This document shows positions 7,886 to 16,505 of a stretch of DNA of 64,000 nucleotides, piece by piece. The notes under the pieces are model-generated. The model had not been told where the DNA came from and did not search any database. It saw only the letters and a program-made list of their open reading frames with translations. Position 1 is the first letter of the stretch, and every line of letters starts with the position of its first letter. The stretch is taken from NCBI GenBank assembly GCA_002366565.1, contig DFBJ01000007.1, positions 1 to 64,000 on the forward strand, read 5' to 3'. The DNA is from Bacteriovoracaceae bacterium UBA3083. GTDB lineage: Bacteria > Bdellovibrionota > Bacteriovoracia > Bacteriovoracales > Bacteriovoracaceae. The translations under genes and the position numbers were made by a program.

Positions 7886-10339
7886 ATGACAGATAAAACT
7901 ACAAATTTTTTAGGCCCTGCCGAGTCTCTCGGACATAGAAAAACAAAAGTTGTCTTTGTACAGCTTGGTTCTCCGAAGTCACCCAAAGTAAAGGATGTCA
8001 GGACATTCTTAAAGGAATTCTTAGGCGACCCAAGAGTTGTTGATATTAATCCACTACTATGGAAAATTATCCTTAATCTCTTCGTCATTCCTTTTAGACC
8101 AGCAAGGTCTGCTAAGCTTTACTCTAGGATATGGAATGGAAGTAGCTTTCCCTTAATTGATAATACAATTTCATTTACTGATAAGGTGAGAGAAAAACTT
8201 AAGACTAATAAAGTTGAAGTTAACCACGCTTTCTTACTTACGGCTCCAACTGTTGCAGACGTTTGGGATCAATGGGAGAAAGATGTTGAGGAAGATGCTT
8301 CTCAAGCGGCAACTGAACTCTTAATAGTTCCAATGTTTCCTCAGTACTCTGAAAGTACTATCGCTTCTGGAATGGATGGTTTCTTTGGCGTTCTTAAAAA
8401 TAAAGTTCAAATACCTCCGTTTAAATTTTTAACAAACTTTCATAGATCAAGTGCATTCATAGATAACTCTGTAATCCAAATTGATAAATTTCTTAAGTCT
8501 TTTAAGGAGTCAGGAAATCAAAGTGATAAATTAATAATTTCTTTTCATGGGATACCAAAGAGAAGAGTTATTTATAAAAAAGATATCTACTACAAGCACT
8601 GCTTTGAAACATACTTTTTAATTAAAGAGAGAGTATCAGAGATAGATCCTGAAAATATTCTCATCACATTCCAATCACGTTTTGGTTCTGAGGAGTGGTT
8701 AACTCCTTATACTGAAGATGTAATGGAAGAGCAGATTAAAAATGGACACCAAAACATTGCAGTTTACTGTCCAAGTTTTGTTGCAGACTGTTTAGAAACA
8801 ACTGATGAAATTGCGACAGAGCTAGCAGAAGAGGCGAGTGAGCTCGGTGGTAAGATTCAGTTTATTGAATGTTTAAATGATAATGAAAAGTGGTGTGAAG
8901 ATTTCTCATCTTTTATTGAGAATCAATGTGAAGCATCAGCAGAAGTTAAAGATAAAGATTTCTACTATATGAAAAAAGAGGATTATAAAAGTATGGAAAA
9001 ACCAACAATGAAGTCAGAACCCTTAAGTGATAATGCTAAGAGTTCTTTAAAGATAGTGTTCTTAACATTGTTCTTAGACCTTGTCGGGTTTTCAATTATT
9101 TTTCCTTTATTTCCAGCACTAGCTAAGCACTATATTAAAGTCGATGGAGATAATTACTTTCTAAACTTAATCTTTAGTGGAATTGAAACACTAACTGCAA
9201 CGGGTGGCGCTGGAAAACTTTCATCGATTGTTCTCTTTGGTGGAGCACTAGGAGCTCTTTACTCATTTTTACAATTTATTGCAGCTCCTGTTTGGGGAAG
9301 AATATCGGATCGTATTGGTAGAAGACCTGTACTACTCATATCAGTTTTTGGACTGGCGCTCAGTTATGTAATGTGGTTTTTCTCAGGATCATTTACAACT
9401 CTAATTCTTGCTCGATTTATAGGTGGAATTATGGGCGGAAATATTTCAACTGCAACTGCAGTTGTTGCTGATGTGACTTCTAAAGGTAACCGCTCAAAAG
9501 GGATGGCCACAATTGGAATAGCCTTTGCTCTTGGATTTATTATAGGTCCAGCAATGGGTGGAATTATGTCTTTAATAGATCTAACTTCTTACTATCCACA
9601 GCTTGCAAGTTATGGAGTTAATCCATTCTCAATGTCTGCTGCTATTGCATTTGTTCTAAGTGCATTTAACTTATACTTTCTCGCTAAAAACTTTAAAGAA
9701 TCACTTCCAGAAGAGAAGAGAGGAAAAGTTCATACAAGTGAGAGAACATTTAATCCTCTTCAACTTTTCAAACCACTTCCTTATGAAGGTGTGAATATAA
9801 CAAACTTTGGTCACTTTCTTTTCTTAATGGCCTTCTCTGGAATGGAGTTTACTCTAACTTTCTTAGCTGTTGAGAGACTGGCCTATTCACCAATGGATAA
9901 TGCCTATATGTTCATTTTTATTGGATTTGTGATTGCTCTTGTTCAAGGTGGCTTTGTTAGAAGAAAGGCTGGTGAAATGGGTGAGAGAAAAGTCGCTCTA
10001 ATGGGACTAATTTGTTTAATTCCTGGTTTAGTTGCAATTGGTTTTGCTGAATCAAGCTTACTTCTCTATGTAGGGCTATTCTTTTTAGCAACTGGTTCAA
10101 GTATGGCGATACCTTGTTTAACATCTCTTGTGTCACTTTATACACCTGCTGAGCAACAAGGTCATAGCATTGGTATATTTAGATCTCTAGGGGCCTTAGC
10201 AAGAGTTATAGGGCCAATTATAGCCTCAATTATCTACTGGAAGTATGGATCTAGCTCTCCTTACTTTTTAGGGTCTGCATTTTTAATTCTTCCAATAATT
10301 CTTGTTTCACTTCTAAAGAAGCCTAACGAGAATATTTAA
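7886..10339 (+). CDS. ferrochelatase-MFS transporter fusion
   Basis: 817 residues in one uninterrupted frame. Residues 20-350 are ferrochelatase (HemH): QLGSPKSPKVKDVRTFL, SFHGIPKRR with the catalytic His at 221, FQSRFGSEEWLTPYT, and VADCLETTDEI with the conserved Glu at 304. HemH inserts iron into protoporphyrin IX. After a 30-residue charged linker, residues 388-810 are a 12-helix major facilitator of the DHA1/TetA type; motif A is GRISDRIGRRPVL (471-483). Both halves look intact. The fusion suggests that heme or a porphyrin made at the membrane is handed to, or received from, the transporter; this is inference. An in-frame ATG at 8993 preceded by GAGGA (10-base spacing) might also give free transporter. 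A hairpin follows the stop. Confidence 0.92.
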   Translation: MTDKTTNFLGPAESLGHRKTKVVFVQLGSPKSPKVKDVRTFLKEFLGDPRVVDINPLLWKIILNLFVIPFRPARSAKLYSRIWNGSSFPLIDNTISFTDKVREKLKTNKVEVNHAFLLTAPTVADVWDQWEKDVEEDASQAATELLIVPMFPQYSESTIASGMDGFFGVLKNKVQIPPFKFLTNFHRSSAFIDNSVIQIDKFLKSFKESGNQSDKLIISFHGIPKRRVIYKKDIYYKHCFETYFLIKERVSEIDPENILITFQSRFGSEEWLTPYTEDVMEEQIKNGHQNIAVYCPSFVADCLETTDEIATELAEEASELGGKIQFIECLNDNEKWCEDFSSFIENQCEASAEVKDKDFYYMKKEDYKSMEKPTMKSEPLSDNAKSSLKIVFLTLFLDLVGFSIIFPLFPALAKHYIKVDGDNYFLNLIFSGIETLTATGGAGKLSSIVLFGGALGALYSFLQFIAAPVWGRISDRIGRRPVLLISVFGLALSYVMWFFSGSFTTLILARFIGGIMGGNISTATAVVADVTSKGNRSKGMATIGIAFALGFIIGPAMGGIMSLIDLTSYYPQLASYGVNPFSMSAAIAFVLSAFNLYFLAKNFKESLPEEKRGKVHTSERTFNPLQLFKPLPYEGVNITNFGHFLFLMAFSGMEFTLTFLAVERLAYSPMDNAYMFIFIGFVIALVQGGFVRRKAGEMGERKVALMGLICLIPGLVAIGFAESSLLLYVGLFFLATGSSMAIPCLTSLVSLYTPAEQQGHSIGIFRSLGALARVIGPIIASIIYWKYGSSSPYFLGSAFLILPIILVSLLKKPNENI

Positions 10340-10355
10340 TACGTTTTCAAACTTT

Positions 10356-10390
10356 CCTCTCACTAAATAGGTGAGAGGAGATTTCTTATA
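10356..10390 (+). terminator. probable terminator after the ferrochelatase-MFS gene
   Basis: CCTCTCAC, seven-base loop, GTGAGAGG, then AGATTTCTTAT. The 8-bp stem is perfect but the T-tract is weak. Confidence 0.55.
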
Positions 10391-10485
10391 ATTCTCCGCT
10401 ATTATCTATTTACACCTTTACACTGCGAATCAAGTACGATATTTGATTTCACATATTTTGTGAAAAACCTATCTTGGAGAATTAA

Positions 10486-10896
10486 ATGAAGAATCTTGTG
10501 CTTTCAATTCTATTTTTATTACCATTTTCTGTTTCGGCTACATTAAATCAGATAGTTACTAACATAGTTCCAGTTGAGTTTAGCTGTGTTATCCCAGGTC
10601 ATGGTGGTGGATGTTCAGTAGAGTCTTACACTTTAAATGCTCCTGACGATGCAAGATACGTGAAGGTTTTCACAACTTTTGGTGAGAATGGAGTCATTGA
10701 AAGTGATGAGTTTGAGGCCGCTAATGTAACTTCAATTAGATTGATCACACCTCTAAATATTTATCAAACTGATGAAGATTTATTAATGATTGGAACTGAT
10801 GAGACACTTGCAAATATTTTATTCTTTAACGAAGAAATGCAATTAATTGAAACAAGAAAATTAACTTTTAAGGTTAGTATCAAAGACGAGTACTAG
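10486..10896 (+). CDS. small exported protein, function unknown
   Basis: 136 residues with signal peptide MKNLVLSILFLLPFSVSA. TTGGAGA lies before the ATG. The mature part has two cysteines (EFSCVIPGHGGGCSVE) and alternating hydrophobic patterns suggesting a beta-sandwich. I do not recognise a family. It is closed by the bidirectional terminator shared with bfr. Confidence 0.72.
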   Translation: MKNLVLSILFLLPFSVSATLNQIVTNIVPVEFSCVIPGHGGGCSVESYTLNAPDDARYVKVFTTFGENGVIESDEFEAANVTSIRLITPLNIYQTDEDLLMIGTDETLANILFFNEEMQLIETRKLTFKVSIKDEY

Positions 10897-10905
10897 GCGT
10901 ATATA

Positions 10906-10930
10906 TAAGAGGTGGGTTCTCCACCTCTTA
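10906..10930. terminator. bidirectional terminator between convergent genes
   Basis: TAAGAGGTGG, five-base loop, CCACCTCTTA: a perfect 10-bp stem exactly between the stops of the exported protein gene and bfr. Confidence 0.75.
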
Positions 10931-10938
10931 TCATTAAA

Positions 10939-11409
10939 TTATTCTGAAATTTGTGATTGAATAAAGTTTTGAACTCCAACTTTTTCAATTAAACCTTGTT
11001 GTGTTTCAAGCCAGTCAATGTGCTCTTCTTCACTATCAAGAATTTCTTTTAAAAGATCTCTTGTTACATAGTCCTGCTTCTTTTCACATAGAGAAATAAA
11101 CTCTCTTAGCTCTGGAACAGCTTTGTATTCAACTTCTAAGTCTGCAGCAATTAACTCTTCTATGTTTTGACCAATCTTTAATCTGTTAAGCTTTTGAAGG
11201 TTTGGTAATCCTTCTAAGAATAGAATTCTTTTGATGATTTGGTCAGCATGTTTCATCTCATCAATTGATGCATCATACTCAAGCTTTCCAAGTTTCTCTA
11301 ATCCCCAATCCTCAAGCATTCTTGCGTGAAGAAAGTACTGATTAATTGCTGTTAATTCATTTGCTAAGACAGAGTTTAATGCCTCAATAATTTCTTTATC
11401 ACCTTTCAT
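10939..11409 (-). CDS. bfr: bacterioferritin
   Basis: 156 residues, full length. Ferroxidase ligands are present: Glu18 (ANELTAINQY), Glu51 and His54 (SIDEMKHAD), and the EEHIDWLE motif near residue 127. Met52, the heme ligand between subunits, is also present, so this is heme-binding bacterioferritin rather than plain ferritin. It stores iron as a 24-mer. It lies 70 bases downstream of bfd, which encodes the ferredoxin that mobilises its iron, and 0.6 kb from the ferrochelatase fusion. Confidence 0.96.
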   Translation of the reverse strand: MKGDKEIIEALNSVLANELTAINQYFLHARMLEDWGLEKLGKLEYDASIDEMKHADQIIKRILFLEGLPNLQKLNRLKIGQNIEELIAADLEVEYKAVPELREFISLCEKKQDYVTRDLLKEILDSEEEHIDWLETQQGLIEKVGVQNFIQSQISE

Positions 11410-11479
11410 ATAGATTCCTTTAATTAGTTATTAATTTATAATGATATTATAGAGAATGAGAGTGAGGGGGGCAATGGAG

Positions 11480-11668
11480 TTATTTCTTTTTCTTTTCTTG
11501 TAAACCTACAGATTTCTTAAGAGACATCTTCTCAATGGCATCAATTAGACAAATTCCACAGCTATCACCAACACCTAAGTCCTTTAGAATGTCCGTAGGC
11601 TTAGAGTCAGGCTTTATGGCCTTCTCTAGCTGCTCTTCTGTAATGCCTTTGCAGATGCATATATACAT
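11480..11668 (-). CDS. bfd: bacterioferritin-associated ferredoxin
   Basis: 62 residues. The four [2Fe-2S] cysteines are in CICKG near the N-terminus and in SCGICL, the Bfd/BFD-like pattern. Bfd docks on bacterioferritin and donates electrons to release stored iron. It is first in a bfd-bfr pair. The tail (LQEKKKK) is basic. Confidence 0.9.
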   Translation of the reverse strand: MYICICKGITEEQLEKAIKPDSKPTDILKDLGVGDSCGICLIDAIEKMSLKKSVGLQEKKKK

Positions 11669-11869
11669 AGTCTTCTACCCGTTATATTCCTGTTAACTTA
11701 TCGGATCTTTCTTAGATAAGCTTAACATTTGTTTTATTGTACTATGATAGAGTTTGTGGAGTCAAACTTTTCTTTGATGCTTGAATAAGTTGCTGTTTTT
11801 GCGTTGGGTTATAGTGTAACCTTTTCATCCTGTATTGTGTGCGTGGCGTCAAATTGATAATAACACCTC

Positions 11870-13381
11870 ATGATTTTAGGAAAATTAACTAAATTACTAT
11901 TAACTTATACTATCGCTACTAGCGTCTGTTATGCAGAGAATGCTGGTCTACACTTGAGCGATAGTGACTTCGATGTTCACTCTAATAATCCACAGGAAGT
12001 GATGATCTTAAATGATGGCTATAGTGCCCTCGAGAAGAGATTAGAGTTAATAGAAAAAGCTAAGAGCACGATAGATCTGGAAACTTTCATCTGGCATGCT
12101 GATAAAACAGGGCAGATTTTATTACATGCACTTATCAAAAAAGCTCGTGAGGGTGTAAAGGTTAGATTGTTGATTGATAAGTTTGTAGGTGCGAAAGGGA
12201 TTAATTTTTTCATTGCTCACGAACTAAGAAAAGAAAATATAGAAGTAAAATACTATAATCCAACTCCACTATACAGAGTTGTTGAGGCCCAGTGGAGAAA
12301 TCACAAAAAGTCTCTAACTATTGATAAGAAAGAAACAATCATAGGTGGAAGAAACATAGGCGATGAATACTTTGACTTTAGCCATGTTTATAATTTTGTT
12401 GATAGAGATATTTGGTTCAAAGGTGACTTGGTTGAAGCTGTTGCTTTAAGTTTTGAAAGTATATGGACTTCAAAAGAATCTGTATCTGTAGAAAGAGATA
12501 AGGAACCATCTAAAAAAGATTTGATATATATGAGAAACTCTAGAGGCAGTTCTAGAGCTCTTCTCCAGTATCTAGACGACAGTAGAGTATGGGATCAGTC
12601 AGTACATTTCGCTAAGGATTTCGTAAGTCTTGAAAATGAAAAATACAACTTAAGAGATGAAGTACGACATATTGCTTTGATGCAAGCTCCAAATCAATAC
12701 TATGGTGTATGCTCAAGTGCTTCCTTTGTGTCAGATCGTCCTATCTCTCATGAGACAGGTAAGACGGCACGTGTACTGAAGAAAGAAATATATAAGAGAA
12801 TAAATAACTCTAGGGATTCTATTCATATTGAAAGTCCATATTTTATTGTAAATAACGAGACTGAAGAAATTTTAAAAGATGCTCTAAAAAGAGGTGTTCG
12901 CACATCTCTATTAACTAATTATCTATACAGTACAGATGCCATATATGTCTCAGCCGCATTTAATTCTATTGCTAGAGATTGGCTAAGTAGCGGACTAGAT
13001 ATTTATCTTTATTCTGGAGATACTCAGACTGGTTACGAAACAATAAATAGTGATGTTCAATCTTCAAGATGGGGAACACATGCAAAGTCTGCAGTTTTTG
13101 ATGATAATTCAATCATGATTGGCTCATTCAATTTTGATCCAAGAAGTTATAATTTCTCTGCTGAATTAGCATTCTTTTGTGATGGCGATGAAAATTTAGC
13201 AAAGGCACTTCAGGAAGATATAAATCAGAGGCATAGAGACTCTACACTTTTACAAAAGTCTGACCTGACAAATAATCCTGATCATATCGATGAGTCACTT
13301 TACAGCAGAGTCGGTCTTGGTAAGAAAATCCTATACTACTTATTTAAAGGACCTTCTAATCTCTTTGACTTCATCCTCTAG
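11870..13381 (+). CDS. exported phospholipase D family protein (cardiolipin-synthase-like)
   Basis: 503 residues with an N-terminal signal peptide (MILGKLTKLLLTYTIATSVCYA). Two HKD motifs are intact: NHKKSLTIDKKETIIGGRN in the first half and HAKSAVFDDNSIMIGSFN in the second. Arrangement and length resemble ClsC/YmdC-type cardiolipin synthases, which transfer phosphatidyl groups. Export raises the alternative that it hydrolyses or remodels phospholipids in the periplasm or in prey. It overlaps the convergent ATP-grasp gene by 4 bases. No good Shine-Dalgarno is seen at the ATG. Confidence 0.88.
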   Translation: MILGKLTKLLLTYTIATSVCYAENAGLHLSDSDFDVHSNNPQEVMILNDGYSALEKRLELIEKAKSTIDLETFIWHADKTGQILLHALIKKAREGVKVRLLIDKFVGAKGINFFIAHELRKENIEVKYYNPTPLYRVVEAQWRNHKKSLTIDKKETIIGGRNIGDEYFDFSHVYNFVDRDIWFKGDLVEAVALSFESIWTSKESVSVERDKEPSKKDLIYMRNSRGSSRALLQYLDDSRVWDQSVHFAKDFVSLENEKYNLRDEVRHIALMQAPNQYYGVCSSASFVSDRPISHETGKTARVLKKEIYKRINNSRDSIHIESPYFIVNNETEEILKDALKRGVRTSLLTNYLYSTDAIYVSAAFNSIARDWLSSGLDIYLYSGDTQTGYETINSDVQSSRWGTHAKSAVFDDNSIMIGSFNFDPRSYNFSAELAFFCDGDENLAKALQEDINQRHRDSTLLQKSDLTNNPDHIDESLYSRVGLGKKILYYLFKGPSNLFDFIL

Positions 13382-14259
13382 TTTACTATGTTTTGGTGAA
13401 CTCTCGTGATCAACTCTTTTGCTATATTAATATCACAAACCTTCTCAAGGGCCTCAAAGCCAGGACAAGGGTTTACTTCTAATAGGTAGAGCTGATTGTC
13501 AGTTTCTAAAATATCAATACCACCATAGAATAAATTTGTATTTCTTTGGATGACTTTGAAGAAGCTCGTGAGCTCATCACTCAAGTCTTTTGGGTCAATT
13601 GAAAAGCATTCACTTCTTTCAGCATTCAATCTAAATTCATCTTGTCTCTTTGAGTGTTTTTCAAATGCTCCAACAACACTCTGACCAATGAAGAAGAGTC
13701 TGTACTCTCTAATTCCTTTCATTCTTGGCTGGATGATAAAGCGTTGGTCTTTGAAGTGATAATAACTCTCAAGCTGAGTGTAGAGCGAATCCATACCTCT
13801 ACATAGACTCATTCCAAGACCTTTATTACTTCTTGTAGGCTTAATAATATACTCATCCTCATGGACTGACGCACTAGGAGGAAAGTCAATAATACCTTCA
13901 AGACTATCTCTTGTTACTTTCCCTCTTATCGCCCGAGTAGGTACACAGCTGACTTCTAGATTGTTTAAGAAAATATGAGTCGATAATTTGTCTCTAAAAG
14001 TTTGTAGTTCCTCAATAGGGTTTAGAATTAAGGCACCATTATTCTTCCAAGATTGGCAAAGCTGTAGATCGTAGTCATCGTAGAGTATGCCAGAGTACCG
14101 ATTGAAGACGACTGTAGAGGAGCTGCGCTCATTTTCACTCCAATGACTCGCATCGTAAACATCTAAGTGCTTGGTTTCTAAGCCTAATTTTTGCGCTTCT
14201 TCCATAATTCTTTGGCTTGAATAAAGTTGACTACTCTTAGAAATAACTAGTATTTTCAT
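13378..14259 (-). CDS. RimK-type ATP-grasp ligase
   Basis: 293 residues from the inner ATG at 14259 (MKILVISKSS), which starts the fold cleanly; an earlier start at 14274 adds five residues. ATP-grasp signatures: FRDKLSTHIFL, EYIIKPTRSNKGLGMSL (phosphate loop), FIIQPRMKG, REYRLFFIG, and the metal-binding end GGIDILE and YLLEVNPCPGFE. The family forms amide bonds between a carboxylate and an amine (RimK adds Glu, others join peptides or cofactors). The substrate cannot be told here. Divergent from the MpaA-like gene, 84 bases away. Confidence 0.85.
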   Translation of the reverse strand: MKILVISKSSQLYSSQRIMEEAQKLGLETKHLDVYDASHWSENERSSSTVVFNRYSGILYDDYDLQLCQSWKNNGALILNPIEELQTFRDKLSTHIFLNNLEVSCVPTRAIRGKVTRDSLEGIIDFPPSASVHEDEYIIKPTRSNKGLGMSLCRGMDSLYTQLESYYHFKDQRFIIQPRMKGIREYRLFFIGQSVVGAFEKHSKRQDEFRLNAERSECFSIDPKDLSDELTSFFKVIQRNTNLFYGGIDILETDNQLYLLEVNPCPGFEALEKVCDINIAKELITRVHQNIVN

Positions 14260-14343
14260 AGCTAAGCTCCCCAAAAAGGGTATTTTTAGTGTTATTAAAA
14301 GGTTATAATATTCATATATTTTAACACAAGAATCGAGAAGAAA

Positions 14344-15441
14344 ATGACAAGAGTTTTTATTACTTTGATATTCGTTAGTCTACTTTCAGGATGTGCTCTC
14401 TTTGATAAGATAAGCTATTTCAAAGAAGAGACGAAGCCACCTGTTGAAGTGAAGAAGATTGTCGTTGATATCCCAAAGAAAATAACTCCTAAGCTTCCGC
14501 TATGGGAGAAAATTCCCCAGAATAAAGTGGTAGATAAGTACTGTGACAAAGTAGAAGCTAAGTTTAGACATTGGGGTTGGGGAAGAAGTCGTTGTAAGAA
14601 TATAAAATGGAAAAATGTAAGGAAGTCATTCCTTGGAGACCCACTTATTTGGACAGTTTACGGAAGTGAAGAATTACAAAAAACCGCAACACCAAAAGAT
14701 ATGACATTAATTCTCTGTGGAGTACACGGAGATGAGATTACTCCAATTAAGTTTTGCTTTGATATCATTCACCATATTGAACGAGTCATGAAAGGACACA
14801 TTCCAGGTCATGAGGAACTTAAAGACAAGCTCGTCGCTATTGCACCTATTGTAACTCCAGATTCCTTCTTTAAAAGGCGTCCGACTCGTACAAATGCAAG
14901 AGGGGTTGATGTTAATAGAAATTTCCCTACTAAAGATTGGAATAAAGACGCAATTAGACTGTGGAAATCAAGATATAGAAGCGATAAGAGAAGATACCCA
15001 GGTCCTAAGGCCCTAAGTGAGCAAGAAACATACTTCCAAGTAAACTTGATCAAGAGATATAGACCTACAAAGATCATAACTGTTCACGCACCTTTAACTA
15101 TTCTTGATTACGATGGTCCTGACTTTAGATCTGAGCATAATCATGGAGACCCTCTGTTAGCTCCAAATGCTCAAGAGTTACTTGTTCAAATGAGTAAAAT
15201 GTCTAATGATTACAAAATCAAAAATTATCCATTCTTTCCGGGGAGTCTTGGAAACTATGCAGGTAATGAAAGAAATATACCTACCTATACACTTGAGCTA
15301 CCAACTTCTGACAATAGAAATCATAAGAAGTACTGGGCCAAGTTTAAGAAGGCGATTCATTCAGCAATTCTCCACGATATGAAAAAGGAAGTAGAAGTTG
15401 CTAAAAGGCCAAGTAAAGAGGGTGAAAACACAACTCATTAG
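14344..15441 (+). CDS. MpaA-like M14 peptidase lipoprotein
   Basis: 365 residues. Lipobox FVSLLSGC places the lipidated Cys at 17. The M14 zinc site is complete: His128 and Glu131 in GVHGDE, His248 in VHAPL; DVNRNFP carries the substrate-binding Asn/Arg (191-192), and Glu318 in YTLELP is the catalytic base. PGPKALSEQET is typical of MpaA (gamma-D-Glu-diaminopimelate amidase), which cuts murein tripeptides. E. coli MpaA is cytoplasmic, so a lipoprotein form would act on peptidoglycan in the periplasm or in prey. The tail is charged and probably disordered. Confidence 0.86.
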   Translation: MTRVFITLIFVSLLSGCALFDKISYFKEETKPPVEVKKIVVDIPKKITPKLPLWEKIPQNKVVDKYCDKVEAKFRHWGWGRSRCKNIKWKNVRKSFLGDPLIWTVYGSEELQKTATPKDMTLILCGVHGDEITPIKFCFDIIHHIERVMKGHIPGHEELKDKLVAIAPIVTPDSFFKRRPTRTNARGVDVNRNFPTKDWNKDAIRLWKSRYRSDKRRYPGPKALSEQETYFQVNLIKRYRPTKIITVHAPLTILDYDGPDFRSEHNHGDPLLAPNAQELLVQMSKMSNDYKIKNYPFFPGSLGNYAGNERNIPTYTLELPTSDNRNHKKYWAKFKKAIHSAILHDMKKEVEVAKRPSKEGENTTH

Positions 15442-15581
15442 TTTTTCTGATGGTGAAAAACTTACTTGTTATTTATCGTGTTTTTAACTACTTCGGCTAT
15501 TTCGCTTGACTGAATTTAGAGTCTAGATTAATCAAGAAGCTACTAATTTAACTTAGAGTTTTAAGTAAAGAGGAGCTCTCT

Positions 15582-16496
15582 TTGAAGCAAGAAATCATAA
15601 AAGAATCTCTCCCTAAATTACTCCGTCCTAAGGAGTATTACCTCAATGCTATTGAGTCTAAAAGTATCTACTCAAACGCTACTCATATCATCGGATTTGG
15701 TTTCGATGGAACAGCTTGCTTTAGAAAGGGAACCAAAGAGGGACCTGATGCTCTTAGAGTAATTAGCGATGGGATAGAGGATTATTCTCCTTATTTAAAA
15801 CAAGGTACAGATGAAATAAATCAATTCTACGATCTGGGAAATCTAAATGTAGGTAGTACGGAAGATGCAGATACGAATTGGAAAATGGCAACTGATGAAT
15901 ACTTTGAAATCTTCTCAGATATTGATTTAAAGAAGAATAAAGTAAAAACATTAACTTTAGGTGGAGAGCATTCAATAAGCTTTGCCCCACTTAAAACATA
16001 TTTAGATCAGTATGAAGACCTTGTTGTCATTCATCTTGATGCTCATGCAGATCTTCGCGATGGTTACTTGGGCCATCACTACTCACACGCTTCAATAATA
16101 CGCCGTGCTCTTGATCATTTTAAAGAAGGTCATGAGCTAATCCAATACGGTATTCGTTCAGGAACAAAAGAAGAGTTTGAATGGATGCATGAGAATAAAA
16201 CAATTAAACTCTCAAGAAATGAATTCTTAGAAGCTGTTAAAAATATTAATAAGGATAGACCAGTCTATTTAACTTTTGATTTAGACTACTTTGATCCAAG
16301 CTTCTTTCCTGGAACGGGAACTCCTGAGCCAGGAGGAGAGGATTTTCATTCATTTATATCGTTTGTGAAAATATTAATGGAAAAGAATTTTGTAGGGTGT
16401 GATGTTGTAGAGCTTTCACCAGTAATAGATCCAACAGGCAATAGTGATGTTTTTGCAGCAAAAATTGTAAGAGAACTTTTAATAGCTCTCAATTAG
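15582..16496 (+). CDS. speB: agmatinase (arginase/ureohydrolase family)
   Basis: 304 residues from a TTG start preceded by AGAGGAG. The Mn2+ ligands are all present: GGEHSISF, HLDAHADLRD and TFDLDYFDP. SPVIDPTGNSD near the end is also conserved. The family splits between arginase, agmatinase and others. Placement 9 bases before arginine decarboxylase favours agmatinase: agmatine to putrescine plus urea. Confidence 0.88.
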   Translation: MKQEIIKESLPKLLRPKEYYLNAIESKSIYSNATHIIGFGFDGTACFRKGTKEGPDALRVISDGIEDYSPYLKQGTDEINQFYDLGNLNVGSTEDADTNWKMATDEYFEIFSDIDLKKNKVKTLTLGGEHSISFAPLKTYLDQYEDLVVIHLDAHADLRDGYLGHHYSHASIIRRALDHFKEGHELIQYGIRSGTKEEFEWMHENKTIKLSRNEFLEAVKNINKDRPVYLTFDLDYFDPSFFPGTGTPEPGGEDFHSFISFVKILMEKNFVGCDVVELSPVIDPTGNSDVFAAKIVRELLIALN

Positions 16497-16505
16497 GAAA
16501 TTAAT

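Noticed and set aside
7783..8088. 101-codon - strand frame across the queF-hemH gap
   Set aside because: It overlaps both genes antisense and would remove their promoter region.
8930..9010. Ferrochelatase and MFS as two adjacent genes joined by error
   Set aside because: The frame is open with sensible linker residues and no sign of shifted codon use; a sequencing error cannot be fully excluded without reads.
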